From assembly GCF_021130785.1 (NCBI RefSeq), contig NC_060215.1, forward strand, positions 122,550,001 through 122,614,000: a stretch of 64,000 bases of DNA, read 5' to 3'. Every line of letters begins with the position of its first letter. The first letter of the stretch is position 1. This document shows positions 46,510 through 59,599 of the stretch, piece after piece. This DNA comes from Homalodisca vitripennis (taxonomy: Eukaryota > Arthropoda > Insecta > Hemiptera > Cicadellidae). Below the pieces are notes generated by a model. The model was not told the DNA's origin. It was given only the letters and a program-made list of their open reading frames with translations, and searched no databases. A program made the translations under genes and the position numbers.

Positions 46510-49100
46510 GTCAAGTTTCGTAACTAAATATTAACACTGTTAAATAGTGATCAAGTACAATATCATATGTATGCACTTAATTATCTGCAAAGTTAGAAAA
46601 GTTAGTGTTAGAAATAATATTGTTTTAATTCTTTGTTTTAAGTTTTTATGGCAATAGATGGAGTGTGAAGAAAAGATATTTTCCTAAACTTTACTATTGT
46701 GATAAAACGTGATTGATGTCCATACCCAGTAACAGTGATACAGAAAATCAGTAACATTAACTTTTAAAATCAGAAGTCTAATGTCTTCCTCAGGCGTATA
46801 AATAATAAAATTTTAAGAAATGTTTATTATTTGATAAAATAGTTGTTTACGAAACATTTAAGGATTTATTAAACTATATTTTTTTCAAATTTTTTAATTT
46901 ATAGGTAAAATGTAGGATATGGCTAACCAAAAATAATGAGAACATGTACAATATTGTATTACTTCTCTATACAACAATAATAATTTATAAAACCTCTTAT
47001 AGGAATTACTTTCCGAAAATTGCCTGTTTTGATTGGTAATGTTGTATTAAGAAATATTTTATTTTATGCAAAACAGTACCTGATAACAATCAGGTACAAA
47101 CTATCAAAGAACAGGAATGCCTTTAAGGTAATATACGGTTTTTCTTTTTTGTTCCAGTTTTTAAAGAGACGTTTAGTTAGTGTTTCTCCGTACCTAAAGC
47201 CCCTGTTATATTGTTTACAGCTTAAACGTTTAGTGTAAAACCTTGAAGGCTTAGATATATCCAAAAACTGAACGTAACAAGTTTTTATTATTGCAAAATG
47301 CAATTATAATTAACTGTATTGTTTGTCGAATTCAAAATAATATTATGACAGTTACACCATCCTTGAATATTTTATTATATTATACATGAGAATGTACAGA
47401 GAGTTTGGTATTCTATAGCCTATAGGTACACTTTGAGGTGTAAATAAGTGATTTTCATCATTGATGTTGAATTTATTGATGTTTCGGAAATTGGCAGATA
47501 CCAAAGTACGCATCTTGTTTAAAGGGACATCTATCCATTGACATACATAATATTGTAGGATAGTAATTAGTTGTTAAAACTATAGTTATTAGGTTTATAA
47601 ACTTATAGGTTAGCAAAATATTTTACTATACCAACAGATAAATGTTTCTTCATTGTTTATACGGCAAATGAGCTAAATGTTATGAACATAAACAATTTCA
47701 CACTTTTATTTAATCCTGCTAAGGTTTTCTTAATTTTTTAAATAAAAAAATGTTATTTGATGAACAATTTATTTCATTCATGTTAATAAATCTTCTTAGA
47801 TTCGCTTAAATAATAATGTAAGAAGGAAACAGATGATAGTATGTGTACTATGTTCACAGGCCCAAGACCTTTCACGGTTGAGTCATAGAGATGCATGAAC
47901 GGCAACAAGATGCACATGGCTCTGATATGGGGGCAGGTAGTTCCAGATCAACCACCATCGTCTCACAATCACTTAACATATTTAATATATCAATAAAATA
48001 TGAAAATACGTCAAGTGTTTTAATCATAAATTTCCTCATAACTCGTTTTACACTATAAGTTAATTACATGTTCTTAAAACAGAATAGCTTCTAAATTGTT
48101 ATAAAAGTATAAGTTAATTGTATTTAAATATTGCAACACTTACAATGCATTTTTAGTTTGGGATAATACATTCGCCCATATAATGTCAGTAATTAAATTG
48201 CATGATACTGTCAGTGTGTCAAAGAAAATATATGAGCTCCAAAAGATATAAATCCGGTTTTGTTAACAACAGGATACATATATACATATATATTTGTTGT
48301 GAAGTTAAATATTTTATTTAGATCAGTTATTATTACATAGTGGTGACGATATTCTCGTTTCGTTTTAAGAATGAAATAATCCAGCCCATTCTGTGTTTAA
48401 TGAATAGTAGATAAGGCTATTCTTAACACGAGTTTAATTTTATACTTTAATTAGTTTTATAAAATTGGTCATGGCCTAGAGAAGCTGACTCTTTCATCTT
48501 AATTGGCGATTTCGCTTTATTATCACCATGTGTATGATAGGAACTATGGATATAACTTGAACATGAAAAAGGAAAATAATAACAGTACTCGTGTACTCTT
48601 CTGTAAACTTGACTTCCATTTTCGATGTAGGTTTTCGTATTTCAGCTCCAACTTTGTACTTGGAGTAAATATGAATTTCTTTGAGTACGAGACTGGCACA
48701 AGAATATTGTAGCATTAGGAATAGATCAAGTAACACTCTGCGTATTTAACTATGGCGAAGTATTTCAGTGAATACTAGATTTAGTTACCCTAAAATAAAA
48801 ATTTTATACCTTTAAACTATATCTTGACAAAATTACAAGGACAAGATAATGAATTTAAGAGCTCCATAACGAGTTCAATGGCAAATTTTTAGACCACACG
48901 GTCCTGATTTAAAGCTGTGATGGTGATTTAATAACAACTTTTGTCCTCTAATTCAAAAATTCATATACTCAATTACAGTAGATTTTGCTTAACTTATAAA
49001 TAAAAACCATTTCCTAAATGCCTTGATAAGCGCTAATTTCGAGAACGGGTGGACTAATTAGAATGTGTCTATTCGTTGCAATTCGAGGAAGAAGTATAGT
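46510..49100. other. Intergenic, no supported gene
   Basis: AT-rich DNA. At 47140-47160 a pyrimidine tract ending TTTTTTGTTCCAG resembles a splice acceptor, but the 72-codon ORF around it (47020-47238) has no recognisable content. A slightly GC-richer patch lies at 47860-47970. Confidence 0.35.
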
Positions 49101-49107
49101 TTAAAAA

Positions 49108-49233
49108 TAATATATATATATATTATATATATATATTATATATATATAATATATATATATATATATAATATATATATATTATATATATATATATTATATA
49201 TATATATACATATTATATATATAATATATATAT
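49108..49233. repeat. Interrupted (TA)n tract with nested palindromes
   Basis: About 125 bp composed almost only of TA with periodic TAATAT or ATTATA breaks, which create many overlapping short palindromes. The 69-codon ORF at 49065-49274 is an artefact of the repeat. Confidence 0.85.
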
Positions 49234-49299
49234 TAAAGATTGCACCCCTGATCAGATTACCAACAAAGCTTTGAATGTTTTAACAAAATATTTAAAAAA

Positions 49300-52200
49300 A
49301 ATTATTGGCTTCTATTAAATCTTTATATGGCATTTTTTACAATGGCTTGACGAAAAGCATATGAATGATTACTCGCATCAATGAGCCATTCTTTCCAGAC
49401 TACAGTCCGAACAAGGATTTTCCCCTTATACCGGAACTATATGATACTTTACAGTAATTGGTTTCTCAGCCATACGTATATTATATATTTTCTTCATCGG
49501 TACAAGACAAACTCAACTATTGCACAGAAAATATATTTTACCAAAAGCTGGTTTCCAAAGCCACTTGTCCAAAGTAGACTTTTTTATCCAACTACATTTT
49601 CGAGTAAATTCATATAATATATTGAATTAAATTGATTTATTTTATATTAAATTACAAAGATTAGGCCCCACTATGTAGATCACTACTGATCAGCAAAGAC
49701 TTATTATAACTAATACATTAATATATTTACACAAACAAGAGTTCTAATCACAGTTTTAATGTTGCTGCAGGAATATTTTAAACTTATTTAAAGGAAATAT
49801 ATGTATATATATAAAATTGTATTAATTTTCTTAATATTTTCCTCTGAGGTGGTTATTTCATTTTTTTAATTTGTTTAAACTGCAGGTATGTTCCCCTGAC
49901 CAATAGTAGATTTATAATACATTTTACACCCCACCTCTAACCATTTGAGGTTTAGCCTCATTTTTTTAAGTTTTCAATTGAATATAAGACATTTTTTCAC
50001 CTCCAAAACTCACTTTGGGGGAAGGGGGTCTGAAAACCTCACCCACCGACATGATATGAGTGTGGAGACACGTTTGATTGAACTTGATCCAAGTTCTTTT
50101 TTGAATCACGCAACATTGTAATATTGTAACATTTCCACGTACGACATAAGATTGCATTATGATGTTATGTTCGTAAATTTGTGTTACTTCAAAAGAGAAA
50201 TGTATTATTTAATGAATATATAGTATAGGAAATTCTAAGCATACTGTCATAGTAGTGAAGCTTCTCATAGGCTGAACTTTAGTGAAGCTTATCACTTATG
50301 GGGAAAGCCAACCAATGGTTGGGCTCAGCTGATCTGTCTGGAATCGTATCACACACATACTTTGTATGAACAGGATGCCGCCAAACAGGTGGTATGAAAC
50401 TTCCCGTGCCTAAGGAATGCGTGGTACAGGGCTAGTGCGCCGTTAATTATCCCTTGGGTTTGGGCGCCTCCCCAAACATAAATAGCCTTTATCTGTTCAA
50501 GCGGGCGCTCTGATCAGGCGGATCTATTATTTCCTCGATATTTGTGGGAAATTTATGGAGTCTGAAAACAAAACAAAACCCAACAGGTCTTTCTTTATCT
50601 TGAAGATTTAAAGCTGGTAGTTACATCGGACAATTTGGCTTTGGATGTGTTGGTCATTGACGTCTCCTCATCGATTGTTTTGAATGCTTAATAAACCATA
50701 TACTTTGTTACGCTCCTATTAAATATTTAAAAAGTAAGTCGAAAATCGCTGAGATGAAGGTAAACTACAACTAAACTTAACATTCCAATTTATTTATTTT
50801 GCGGAGCTGGATGACGCAGTTCACTACCATGTACAGTTTCTTTACATTTTACATCCAGCTAATAGACTTTGCTATGACACAGATACGGTGTTGAAGCCAT
50901 CACATTCACAGACTGTGGTGTGGGAGAAGAAGTTTTATAACTAGAACTCTAGAACGGTTTAGTGTCTTATTAAGGCATGTTTTGTCATGACAAAATATAC
51001 TTTGACAATAAACAAATCTCAAAATCAGTATTTGAAAGTGTCTGAGTGAATTTAAGGAATGGCTGTTTCTCCGACGACCGAATGTTGCCTTCTTACGTTT
51101 CAACTCTATCGACAGTCTGGTAAAATTGCACACTGAGAGGTAAAAAAAAAACACTGACTATCAAAAAGTTATGGAAGTCTGTGCTTTTGTCCACCAATTT
51201 ACCATTAGAAGACTTACCTTTTAGACGGAGTAAGTAAAATTATTATCTTATCTCTTTAAACCAAACAAAAGTTATCGTCACATAAATATACAAAATATAA
51301 GTAATAACACAAGACAAGCCCTAAGTCACATAAAACAGTGGTTGTCTATTAGGAGTTGCACCACAAAGGAGCGATCAGCTGTTTCATTCTGTTTCAAGGT
51401 CACGGCCGGCGGGCTGACTCACTGTTGATCAAATGCATTGACACTAGACGTTCATTCGCTGACTAGGATTTTATTCTTATTCTTTATAATACTAATATCC
51501 ACTTGTTTTATTATATGATTAATATACCTTTCATTTTTGTCATTGTTTCATATTTTATTTCAAGGTTGATTATAAAATAAATCAGTATTATTGTCAATAA
51601 GCATAGTAGTGTTATAAAATGAGATGTATATAAAATTTAAATCAGAATAAAACGTATTTAAATATTTAATAAGCGGTGTATGTTTAAAATTACTATCAAG
51701 TATACCTTAAGATACCTAATATTAGGTCTTTTATAACAATGAATTTTTACGAATATCGATACATTATAAAGCAAATGACGTATTAAACAATGAAACACAT
51801 ATTGCATAAAAACCAAAATTAGGTATCAATCAATAGTAAATTGTATTCAAAAATATTAAACTTGTGACATAAACACTAATAACCCTGTAATTATTTTTGA
51901 GTTCCATTAAATAAGGCTCTGCGACATTTATAAGACGTACAATCAGCTAGTAGAGTTATTAGTAACTTATGATTTGTGTAATTACAATAGGCTCAATCAT
52001 GTTTCCTTCAAATATACGTTTTGGGTTTTTAAATAAATGCATTAGGAATGGGAATGCGTAGATTTAATTGAAATAACGAATATCGCAATAAATCGTTCAC
52101 ATACATAAAACTAATTAATTATCATAACATTAAAAAGAAATTATATATGCTTCATACCTATTATTCGCTATTTCCCTTAGTGGAAGGCGTTAATACTTAA

Positions 52201-52800
52201 CTTTAATGCATCTTTTCTAAGTTTTCTCATTGTTAAGTACAACTTATAAGCTACATTTGTGAGTGAATTTTAAGCTATAAGCTCGATTCTAACTTTAAAA
52301 ATAAATATTTAATATTTATATTTAGCAATAGAAAAAGTTTATCATTAGTAACTATTTCCAGTAAAAAATTTATATTTAATTTGATCAAATGAAAATCTAA
52401 CAAATAATACCATAGTACAAACAATTTTACCATAGTACAAATTAAATCATATAACATTTTGAGGAATGTATTTTTATGGCTGAATGTTTACTATATGAAA
52501 TGACTTTAGATAGTAGAGATCCGAAGGAACTAAAAAGATAAGTAACTGATAGGTTAAAACTTTATCAACGAATAGTAATATTCATTACTAATGTAGTATT
52601 TTTTAATGATTATTTTATGTCTATATTGATTTACGTAATTTAGAGCTGTCCCTCCTTACTTCTTTTATTGATTTATTAATATGGTAAATATCTTATTCTT
52701 AAAGCATCATTGTTTAGACAGTGTCTTACTTTACATTTACACTTGCCCTTTAAGTAAATGTCCATATTTATGTTGAAGTATGAACCAGACATGTTTTTAA
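49300..52800. other. Intergenic, with an unassigned GC-richer block at 50250-50530
   Basis: Most of the stretch is plain AT-rich. The block 50250-50530 is clearly GC-richer (GGGCTCAGCTGATCTGTCTG, GTACAGGGCTAGTGCGCCG, TTCAAGCGGGCGCTCTGATC) and may be a piece of a mobile element or an exon. I find no long frame or known motif in it. Confidence 0.35.
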
Positions 52801-52809
52801 ATTAGTAAG

Positions 52810-55800
52810 ATATTGTGTGGTGTGGTAGATTTGTTTTTATTCATATTCTGTGATACTCGAGTATAATATCTCTCTATTCAAGTTCGATATGACATCTACG
52901 TTGGTGACGACATGAAAACTGATCTGTTGAGATGAGACAACAGATGACGGATCAATAGGAGGAAGCACAAATCATGAAATACCGAGAATAGATGAGTCAC
53001 GACTAACTGCGGTGATTTCATTAGGAGACATTGTGTGGTGTAGTAGTTTGGTTTTTATTCATATTCTGTGATACTCGAGTATAATATCTCTCTATTCAAG
53101 TTCGATATGACATCTACGTTGGTGACGACATGAAAACTGATCTGTTGAGATGAGACAACAGATGACGGATCAATAGGAGGAAGCACAAATCATGAAATAC
53201 CGAGAATAGATGAGTCACGACTAACTGCGGTGATTTCATTAGGAGACATTGTGTGGTGTGGTAGATTTGTTTTTATTCATATTCTGTGATACTCGAGTAT
53301 AATATCTCTCTATTCAAGTTCGATATGACATCTACGTTGGTGACGACATCAAAACTGATCTGTTGAGATGAGACAACAGATGACGGATCAATAGGAGGAA
53401 GCACAAATCATGAAATACCGAGAATAGATGAGTCACGACTAACTGCGGTGATTTCATTAGGAGACATTGTGTGGTGTGGTAGTTTTTGTTTTTATTCATA
53501 TTCTGTGATACTCGAGTATAATATCTCTCTATTCAAGTTCGATATGACATCTACGTTGGTGACGACATGAAAACTGATCTGTTGAGATGAGACAACAGAT
53601 GACGGATCAATAGGAGGAAGCACAAATCATGAAATACCGAGAATAGATGAGTCACGACTAACTGCGGTGATTTCATTAGGAGATATTGTGTGGTGTGGTA
53701 GTTTTGTTTTTTATTCATATTCTGTGATACTCGAGTATAATATCTCTCTATTCAAGTTCGATATGACATCTACGTTGGTGACGACATGAAAACTGATCTG
53801 TTGAGATGAGACAAACAGATGACGGATCAATAGGAGGAAGCACAAATCATGAAATACCGAGAATAGATGAGTCACGACTAACTGCGGTGATTTCATTAGG
53901 AGATATTGTGTGGTGTGGTAGTTTTGTTTTTATTCATATTCTGTGATACTCGAGTATAATATCTCTCTATTCAAGTTCGATATGACATCTACGTTGGTGA
54001 CGACATCAAAACTGATCTGTTGAGATGAGACAACAGATGACGGATCAATAGGAGGAAGCACAAATCATGAAATACCGAGAATAGATGAGTCACGACTAAC
54101 TGCGGTGATTTCATTAGGAGACATTGTGTGGTGTGGTAGTTTTGTTTTTATTCATATTCTGTGATACTCGAGTATAATATCTCTCTATTCAAGTTCGATA
54201 TGACATCTACGTTGGTGACGACATCAAAAACTGATCTGTTGAGATGAGACAACAGATGACGGATCAATAGGAGGAAGCACAAATCATGAAATACCGAGAA
54301 TAGATGAGTCACGACTAACTGCGGTGATTTCATTAGGAGACATTGTGTGGTGTGGTAGTTTTGTTTTTATTCATATTCTGTGATACTCGAGTATAATATC
54401 TCTCTATTCAAGTTCGATATGACATCTACGTTGGTGACGACATCAAAACTGATCTGTTGAGATGAGACAACAGATGACGGATCAATAGGAGGAAGCACAA
54501 ATCATGAAATACCGAGAATAGATGAGTCACGACTAACTGCGGTGATTTCATTAGGAGACATTGTGTGGTGTGGTAGATTTGTTTTTATTCATATTCTGTG
54601 ATACTCGAGTATAATATCTCTCTATTCAAGTTCGATATGACATCTACGTTGGTGACGACATCAAAACTGATCTGTTGAGATGAGACAACAGATGACGGAT
54701 CAATAGGAGGAAAGCACAAATCATGAAATACCGAGAATAGATGAGTCACGACTAACTGCGGTGATTTCATTAGGAGACATTGTGTGGTGTGGTAGTTTTG
54801 TTTTTATTCATATTCTGTGATACTCGAGTATAATATCTCTCTATTCAAGTTCGATATGACATCTACGTTGGTGACGACATCAAAACTGATCTGTTGAGAT
54901 GAGACAACAGATGACGGATCAATAGGAGGAAGCACAAAATCATGAAATACCGAGAATAGATGAGTCACGACTAACTGCGGTGATTTCATTAGGAGACATT
55001 GTGTGGTGTGGTAGATTTGTTTTTTATTCATATTCTGTGATACTCGAGTATAATATCTCTCTATTCAAGTTCGATATGACATCTACGTTGGTGACGACAT
55101 GAAAACTGATCTGTTGAGATGAGACAACAGATGACGGATCAATAGGAGGAAGCACAAATCATGAAATACCGAGAATAGATGAGTCACGACTAACTGCGGT
55201 GATGATTTCATTAGGAGATATTGTGTGGTGTGTGGTAGTTTTGTTTTTATTCATATTCTGTGATACTCGAGTATAATATCTCTCTATTCAAGTTCGATAT
55301 GACATCTACGTTGGTGACGACATGAAAACTGATCTGTTGAGATGAGACAACAGATGACGGATCAATAGGAGGAAGCACAAATCATGAAATACCGAGAATA
55401 GATGAGTCACGACTAACTGCGGTGATTTCATTAGGAGATATTGTGTGGTGTGGTAGTTTTGTTTTTATTCATATTCTGTGATACTCGAGTATAATATCTC
55501 TCTATTCAAGTTCGATATGACATCTACGTTGGTGACGACATCAAAACTGATCTGTTGAGATGAGACAACAGATGACGGATCAATAGGAGGAAGCACAAAT
55601 CATGAAATACCGAGAATAGATGAGTCACGACTAACTGCGGTGATTTCATTAGGAGACATTGTGTGGTGTGGTAGTTTTGTTTTTATTCATATTCTGTGAT
55701 ACTCGAGTATAATATCTCTCTATTCAAGTTCGATATGACATCTACGTTGGTGACGACATCAAAACTGATCTGTTTGAGATGAGACAACAGATGACGGATC

Positions 55801-58492
55801 AATAGGAGGAAGCACAAATCATGAAATACCGAGAATAGATGAGTCACGACTAACTGCGGTGATTTCATTAGGAGACATTGTGTGGTGTGGTAGTTTTGTT
55901 TTTATTCATATTCTGTGATACTCGAGTATAATATCTCTCTATTCAAGTTCGATATGACATCTACGTTGGTGACGACATCAAAACTGATCTGTTGAGATGA
56001 GACAACAGATGACGGATCAATAGGAGGAAGCACAAATCATGAAATACCGAGAATAGATGAGTCACGACTAACTGCGGTGATTTCATTAGGAGACATTGTG
56101 TGGTGTGGTAGATTGTGTTTTTATTCATATTCTGTGATACTCGAGTATAATATCTCTCTATTCAAGTTCGATATGACATCTACGTTGGTGACGACATCAA
56201 AACTGATCTGTTGAGATGAGACAACAGATGACGGATCAATAGGAGGAAGCACAAATCATGAAATACCGAGAATAGATGAGTCACGACTAACTGCGGTGAT
56301 TTCATTAGGAGACATTGTGTGGTGTGGTAGTTTTGTTTTTATTCATATTCTGTGATACTCGAGTATAATATCTCTCTATTCAAGTTCGATATGACATCTA
56401 CGTTGGTGACGACATCAAAACTGATCTGTTGAGATGAGACAACAGATGACGGATCAATAGGAGGAAGCACAAATCATGAAATACCGAGAATAGATGAGTC
56501 ACTAACTGCGGTGATTTCATTAGGAGACATTGTGTGGTGTGGTAGTTTTGTTTTTATTCATATTCTGTGATACTCGAGTATAATATCTCTCTATTCAAGT
56601 TCGATATGACATCTACGTTGGTGACGACATCAAAAACTGATCTGTTGAGATGAGACAACAGATGACGGATCTTTAGGAGGAAGCACAAATCATGAAGTAC
56701 CGAGAATAGTTGATTCACGACTAACTGCGGTGATTTCATTAGGAGACATTGTGTGGTGTGGTAGTTTTGTTTTTATTCATATTCTGTGATACTCGAGTAT
56801 AATATCTCTCTATTCAAGTTCGATATGACATCTACGTTGGTGACGACATCAAAACTGATCTGTTGAGATGAGACAACAGATGACGGATCAATAGGAGGAA
56901 GCACAAATCATGAAATACCGAGAATAGATGAGTCACGACTAACTGCGGTGATTTCATTAGGAGACATTGTGTGGTGTGGTAGTTTTGTTTTTATTCATAT
57001 TCTGTGATACTCGAGTATAATATCTCTCTATTCAAGTTCGATATGACATCTACGTTGGTGACGACATCAAAACTGATCTGTTGAGATGAGACAACAGATG
57101 ACGGATCAATAGGAGGAAGCACAAATCATGAAATACCGAGAATAGATGAGTCACGACTAACTGCGGTGATTTCATTAGGAGACATTGTGTGGTGTGGTAG
57201 TTTTGTTTTTATTCATATTCTGTGATACTCGAGTATAATATCTCTCTATTCAAGTTCGATATGACATCTACGTTGGTGACGACATCAAAACTGATCTGTT
57301 GAGATGAGACAACAGATGACGGATCTTTAGGAGGAAGCACAAATCATGAAGTACCGAGAATAGATGAGTCACGACTAACTGCGGTGATTTCATTAGGAGA
57401 CATTGTGTGGTGTGGTAGTTTTGTTTTTATTCATATTCTGTGTTACTCGAGTATAATATCTCTCTATTCAAGTTCGATATGACATCTACGTTGGTGACGA
57501 CATCAAAACTGATCTGTTGAGATGAGACAACAGATGACGGATCAATAGGAGGAAGCACAAATCATGAAATACCGAGAATAGATGAGTCCACGACTAACTG
57601 CGGTGATTTCATTAGGAGACATTGTGTGGTTGTGGTAGTTTTGTTTTTATTCATATTCTGTGATACTCGAGTATAATATCTCTCTATTCAAGTTCGATAT
57701 GACATCTACGTTGGTGACGACATGAAAACTGATCTGTTTGAGATGAGACAACAGATGACGGATCAATAGGAGGAAGCACAAATCATGAAATACCGAGAAT
57801 AGATGAGTCACGACTAACTGCGGTGATTTCATTAGGAGACATTGTGTGGTGTGGTAGATTTGTTTTTATTCATATTCTGTGATACTCGAGTATAATATCT
57901 CTCTATTCAAGTTCGATATGACATCTACGTTGGTGACGACATCAAAACTGATCTGTTGAGATGGGACAACAGATGACGGATCTTTAGGAGGAAGCACAAA
58001 TCATGAAGTACCGAGAATAGTTGATTCACGACTAACTGCGGTGATTTCATTAGGAGACATTGTGTGGTGTGGTAGTTTTGTTTTTATTCATATTCTGTGA
58101 TACTCGAGTATAATATCTCCAAGTTCGATATGACATCTACGTTGGTGACGACATCAAAACTGATCTGTTGAGATGAGACAACAGATGACGGATCTTTAGG
58201 AGGAAGCACAAATCATGAAGTACCGAGAATAGATGAGTCACGACTAACTGCGGTGATTTCATTAGGAGACATTGTGTGGTGTGGTAGTTTTGTTTTTTAT
58301 TCATATTCTGTGATACTCGAGTATAATATCTCTCTATTCAAGTTCGATATGACATCTACGTTGGTGACGACATCAAAACTGATCTGTTGAGATGAGACAA
58401 CAGATGACGGATCAATAGGAGGAAGCACAAATCATGAAATACCGAGAATAGATGAGTCCACGACTAACTGCGGTGATTTCATTAGGAGACAT
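52810..58492. repeat. Satellite array, 26 copies of a unit of about 218 bp
   Basis: I counted 26 occurrences of GTTGGTGACGACAT at about 218-bp spacing. The array starts and ends at the same unit boundary (ATTGTGTGGTGTGG to TTCATTAGGAGACAT). Copies are very alike, mostly differing by single-base indels and a few diagnostic sites: CATGAAAAC versus CATCAAAAC, GATCAATAG versus GATCTTTAG, GAAATACC versus GAAGTACC, GATGAGTCACG versus GTTGATTCACG. Each unit has the perfect palindrome ATACTCGAGTAT and a stem-loop ATCTGTTG-N8-CAACAGAT. The 61-75-codon minus-strand ORFs recurring in it arise because a frame in the unit happens to be open. The period is not a multiple of three, so they are not one repetitive protein. 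Confidence 0.98.
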
Positions 58493-58499
58493 TTTTCCG

Positions 58500-59040
58500 G
58501 TCATTTAATGTTCTAAGATAAATCCGCTTGTATGAGGTCGATTAATTCTGTTATGGATGACAAGAAAAAAAGAGCATTCCCCTTAATTACCTTGGTAATT
58601 AATATATTTTAAATGAAATATTTCAATGCATGTAATAGTTTCTCAAGCAATCCTCTTTTTCGATACCATATGAAACTCTCTTGGTGCGTAGATATATATT
58701 AGGCTATATTGCAAACACAAGTGTATTTATTACAACTACTTTGCCTTTCGTAATAATAATATAAATTTTTCAAGATTTACAGACAATTGCATACACTTTC
58801 CAGTGATATGGACTAAGAAAATGATATGAATTTTTTTGGTCATAATAATTTTGTTGAAAAATTAAATTAAAAAATATTTTTGAATTTCTTTTAGGTATAT
58901 ACACTTTTGGTAGTCCTAAATTTAGTGTTATGATAACTTTGTTATTTTATGTTAATTAAACAGAGTTTTCAGAGTAAAATAAAAAAAGAATCATGTTGAT
59001 AGCTTATTAAATAATCGAACTGTGAATTTTTTACTAAAAC
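58500..59040. other. Right flank of the satellite, no gene
   Basis: The array stops abruptly at TTAGGAGACAT and continues as TTTTCCGGTCATTTAATG. The following 500 bp are AT-rich unique-looking sequence without ORFs or motifs. Confidence 0.4.
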
Positions 59041-59062
59041 CTTGCAAAATGTCTGAAAAAGG

Positions 59063-59150
59063 GCTGGCACTTTTAGGTACACCCACTAGAAAAATACCTG
59101 GCACTTTTCAGTATACCCACTCAAAAAATACTTGGCACTCAAAGGGTTAA
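59063..59150 (-). mobile_element. piggyBac-like terminal region with 34-bp subterminal repeats
   Basis: On the minus strand the segment begins TTAACCCTTTGAGTGCCA, a typical piggyBac/MITE-type end at a TTAA target. GGCACT-initial units then recur at 59066, 59100 and 59134 with a 34-bp period, each followed by a TACxCCCACT block. No transposase is nearby. The matching opposite end was not found, so this may be a solo end or part of a MITE. Confidence 0.45.
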
Positions 59151-59383
59151 GGTATGCAGCTCTCTGAAGTTAAAACAGTTTAAAAATTTTGTCAGGTCCT
59201 AACATCTAGTATTCAAAATTTCACCATGTACACAAAATCACAGTTTCAAAATAGCCATAATATTCCAAATTTAATAAGTTTTACAAATATATATGTTCTA
59301 ATAAGTGGACACACTCCCTGTGCACACCTGTATTATAGCCAGGGCACCAAACTCTGCTTCGGTTTTTTTTATTTAGGCCGTCG

Positions 59384-59406
59384 ACGAAAAGCGCTCGGAG
59401 GGTTAA
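59384..59406 (-). mobile_element. Second TTAACCCTCCGAGCGC end
   Basis: The minus strand reads TTAACCCTCCGAGCGCTTTT, similar in layout to the end at 59150 and in the same orientation, so the two are not a terminal-inverted-repeat pair. The following region up to 59560 is GC-richer and covered by a 110-codon ORF of no recognised family. Confidence 0.3.
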
Positions 59407-59599
59407 GAGAGTTAAAATCGCCCTGTTTAGATTGTTTGAGAGGGACTACTGGGAACCGGTTGTCACAGCTGTTGTGTCCGGCGACCTTGACCGACATCAG
59501 AGTATTATATCGTGTCGAAAGCCGCCTGCCAACCAGACATCTCCTGAGGGCGACATAAACATAAACACGTCTTAAACAAAACCTAAACTATAAACTTGC

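Noticed and set aside
52810..58492. Hammerhead ribozyme in the satellite unit
   Set aside because: Satellites often carry one, so I looked for CTGATGA and GAAA core boxes on both strands. The CTGATGA core is absent, and the stem-loop present does not fit the three-way junction.
52810..58492. Recurring 61-75-codon minus-strand ORFs in the satellite as a gene family
   Set aside because: They are the same open frame in each repeat unit, altered by single-base indels. The period of about 218 bp is not a multiple of three and no domain is visible.
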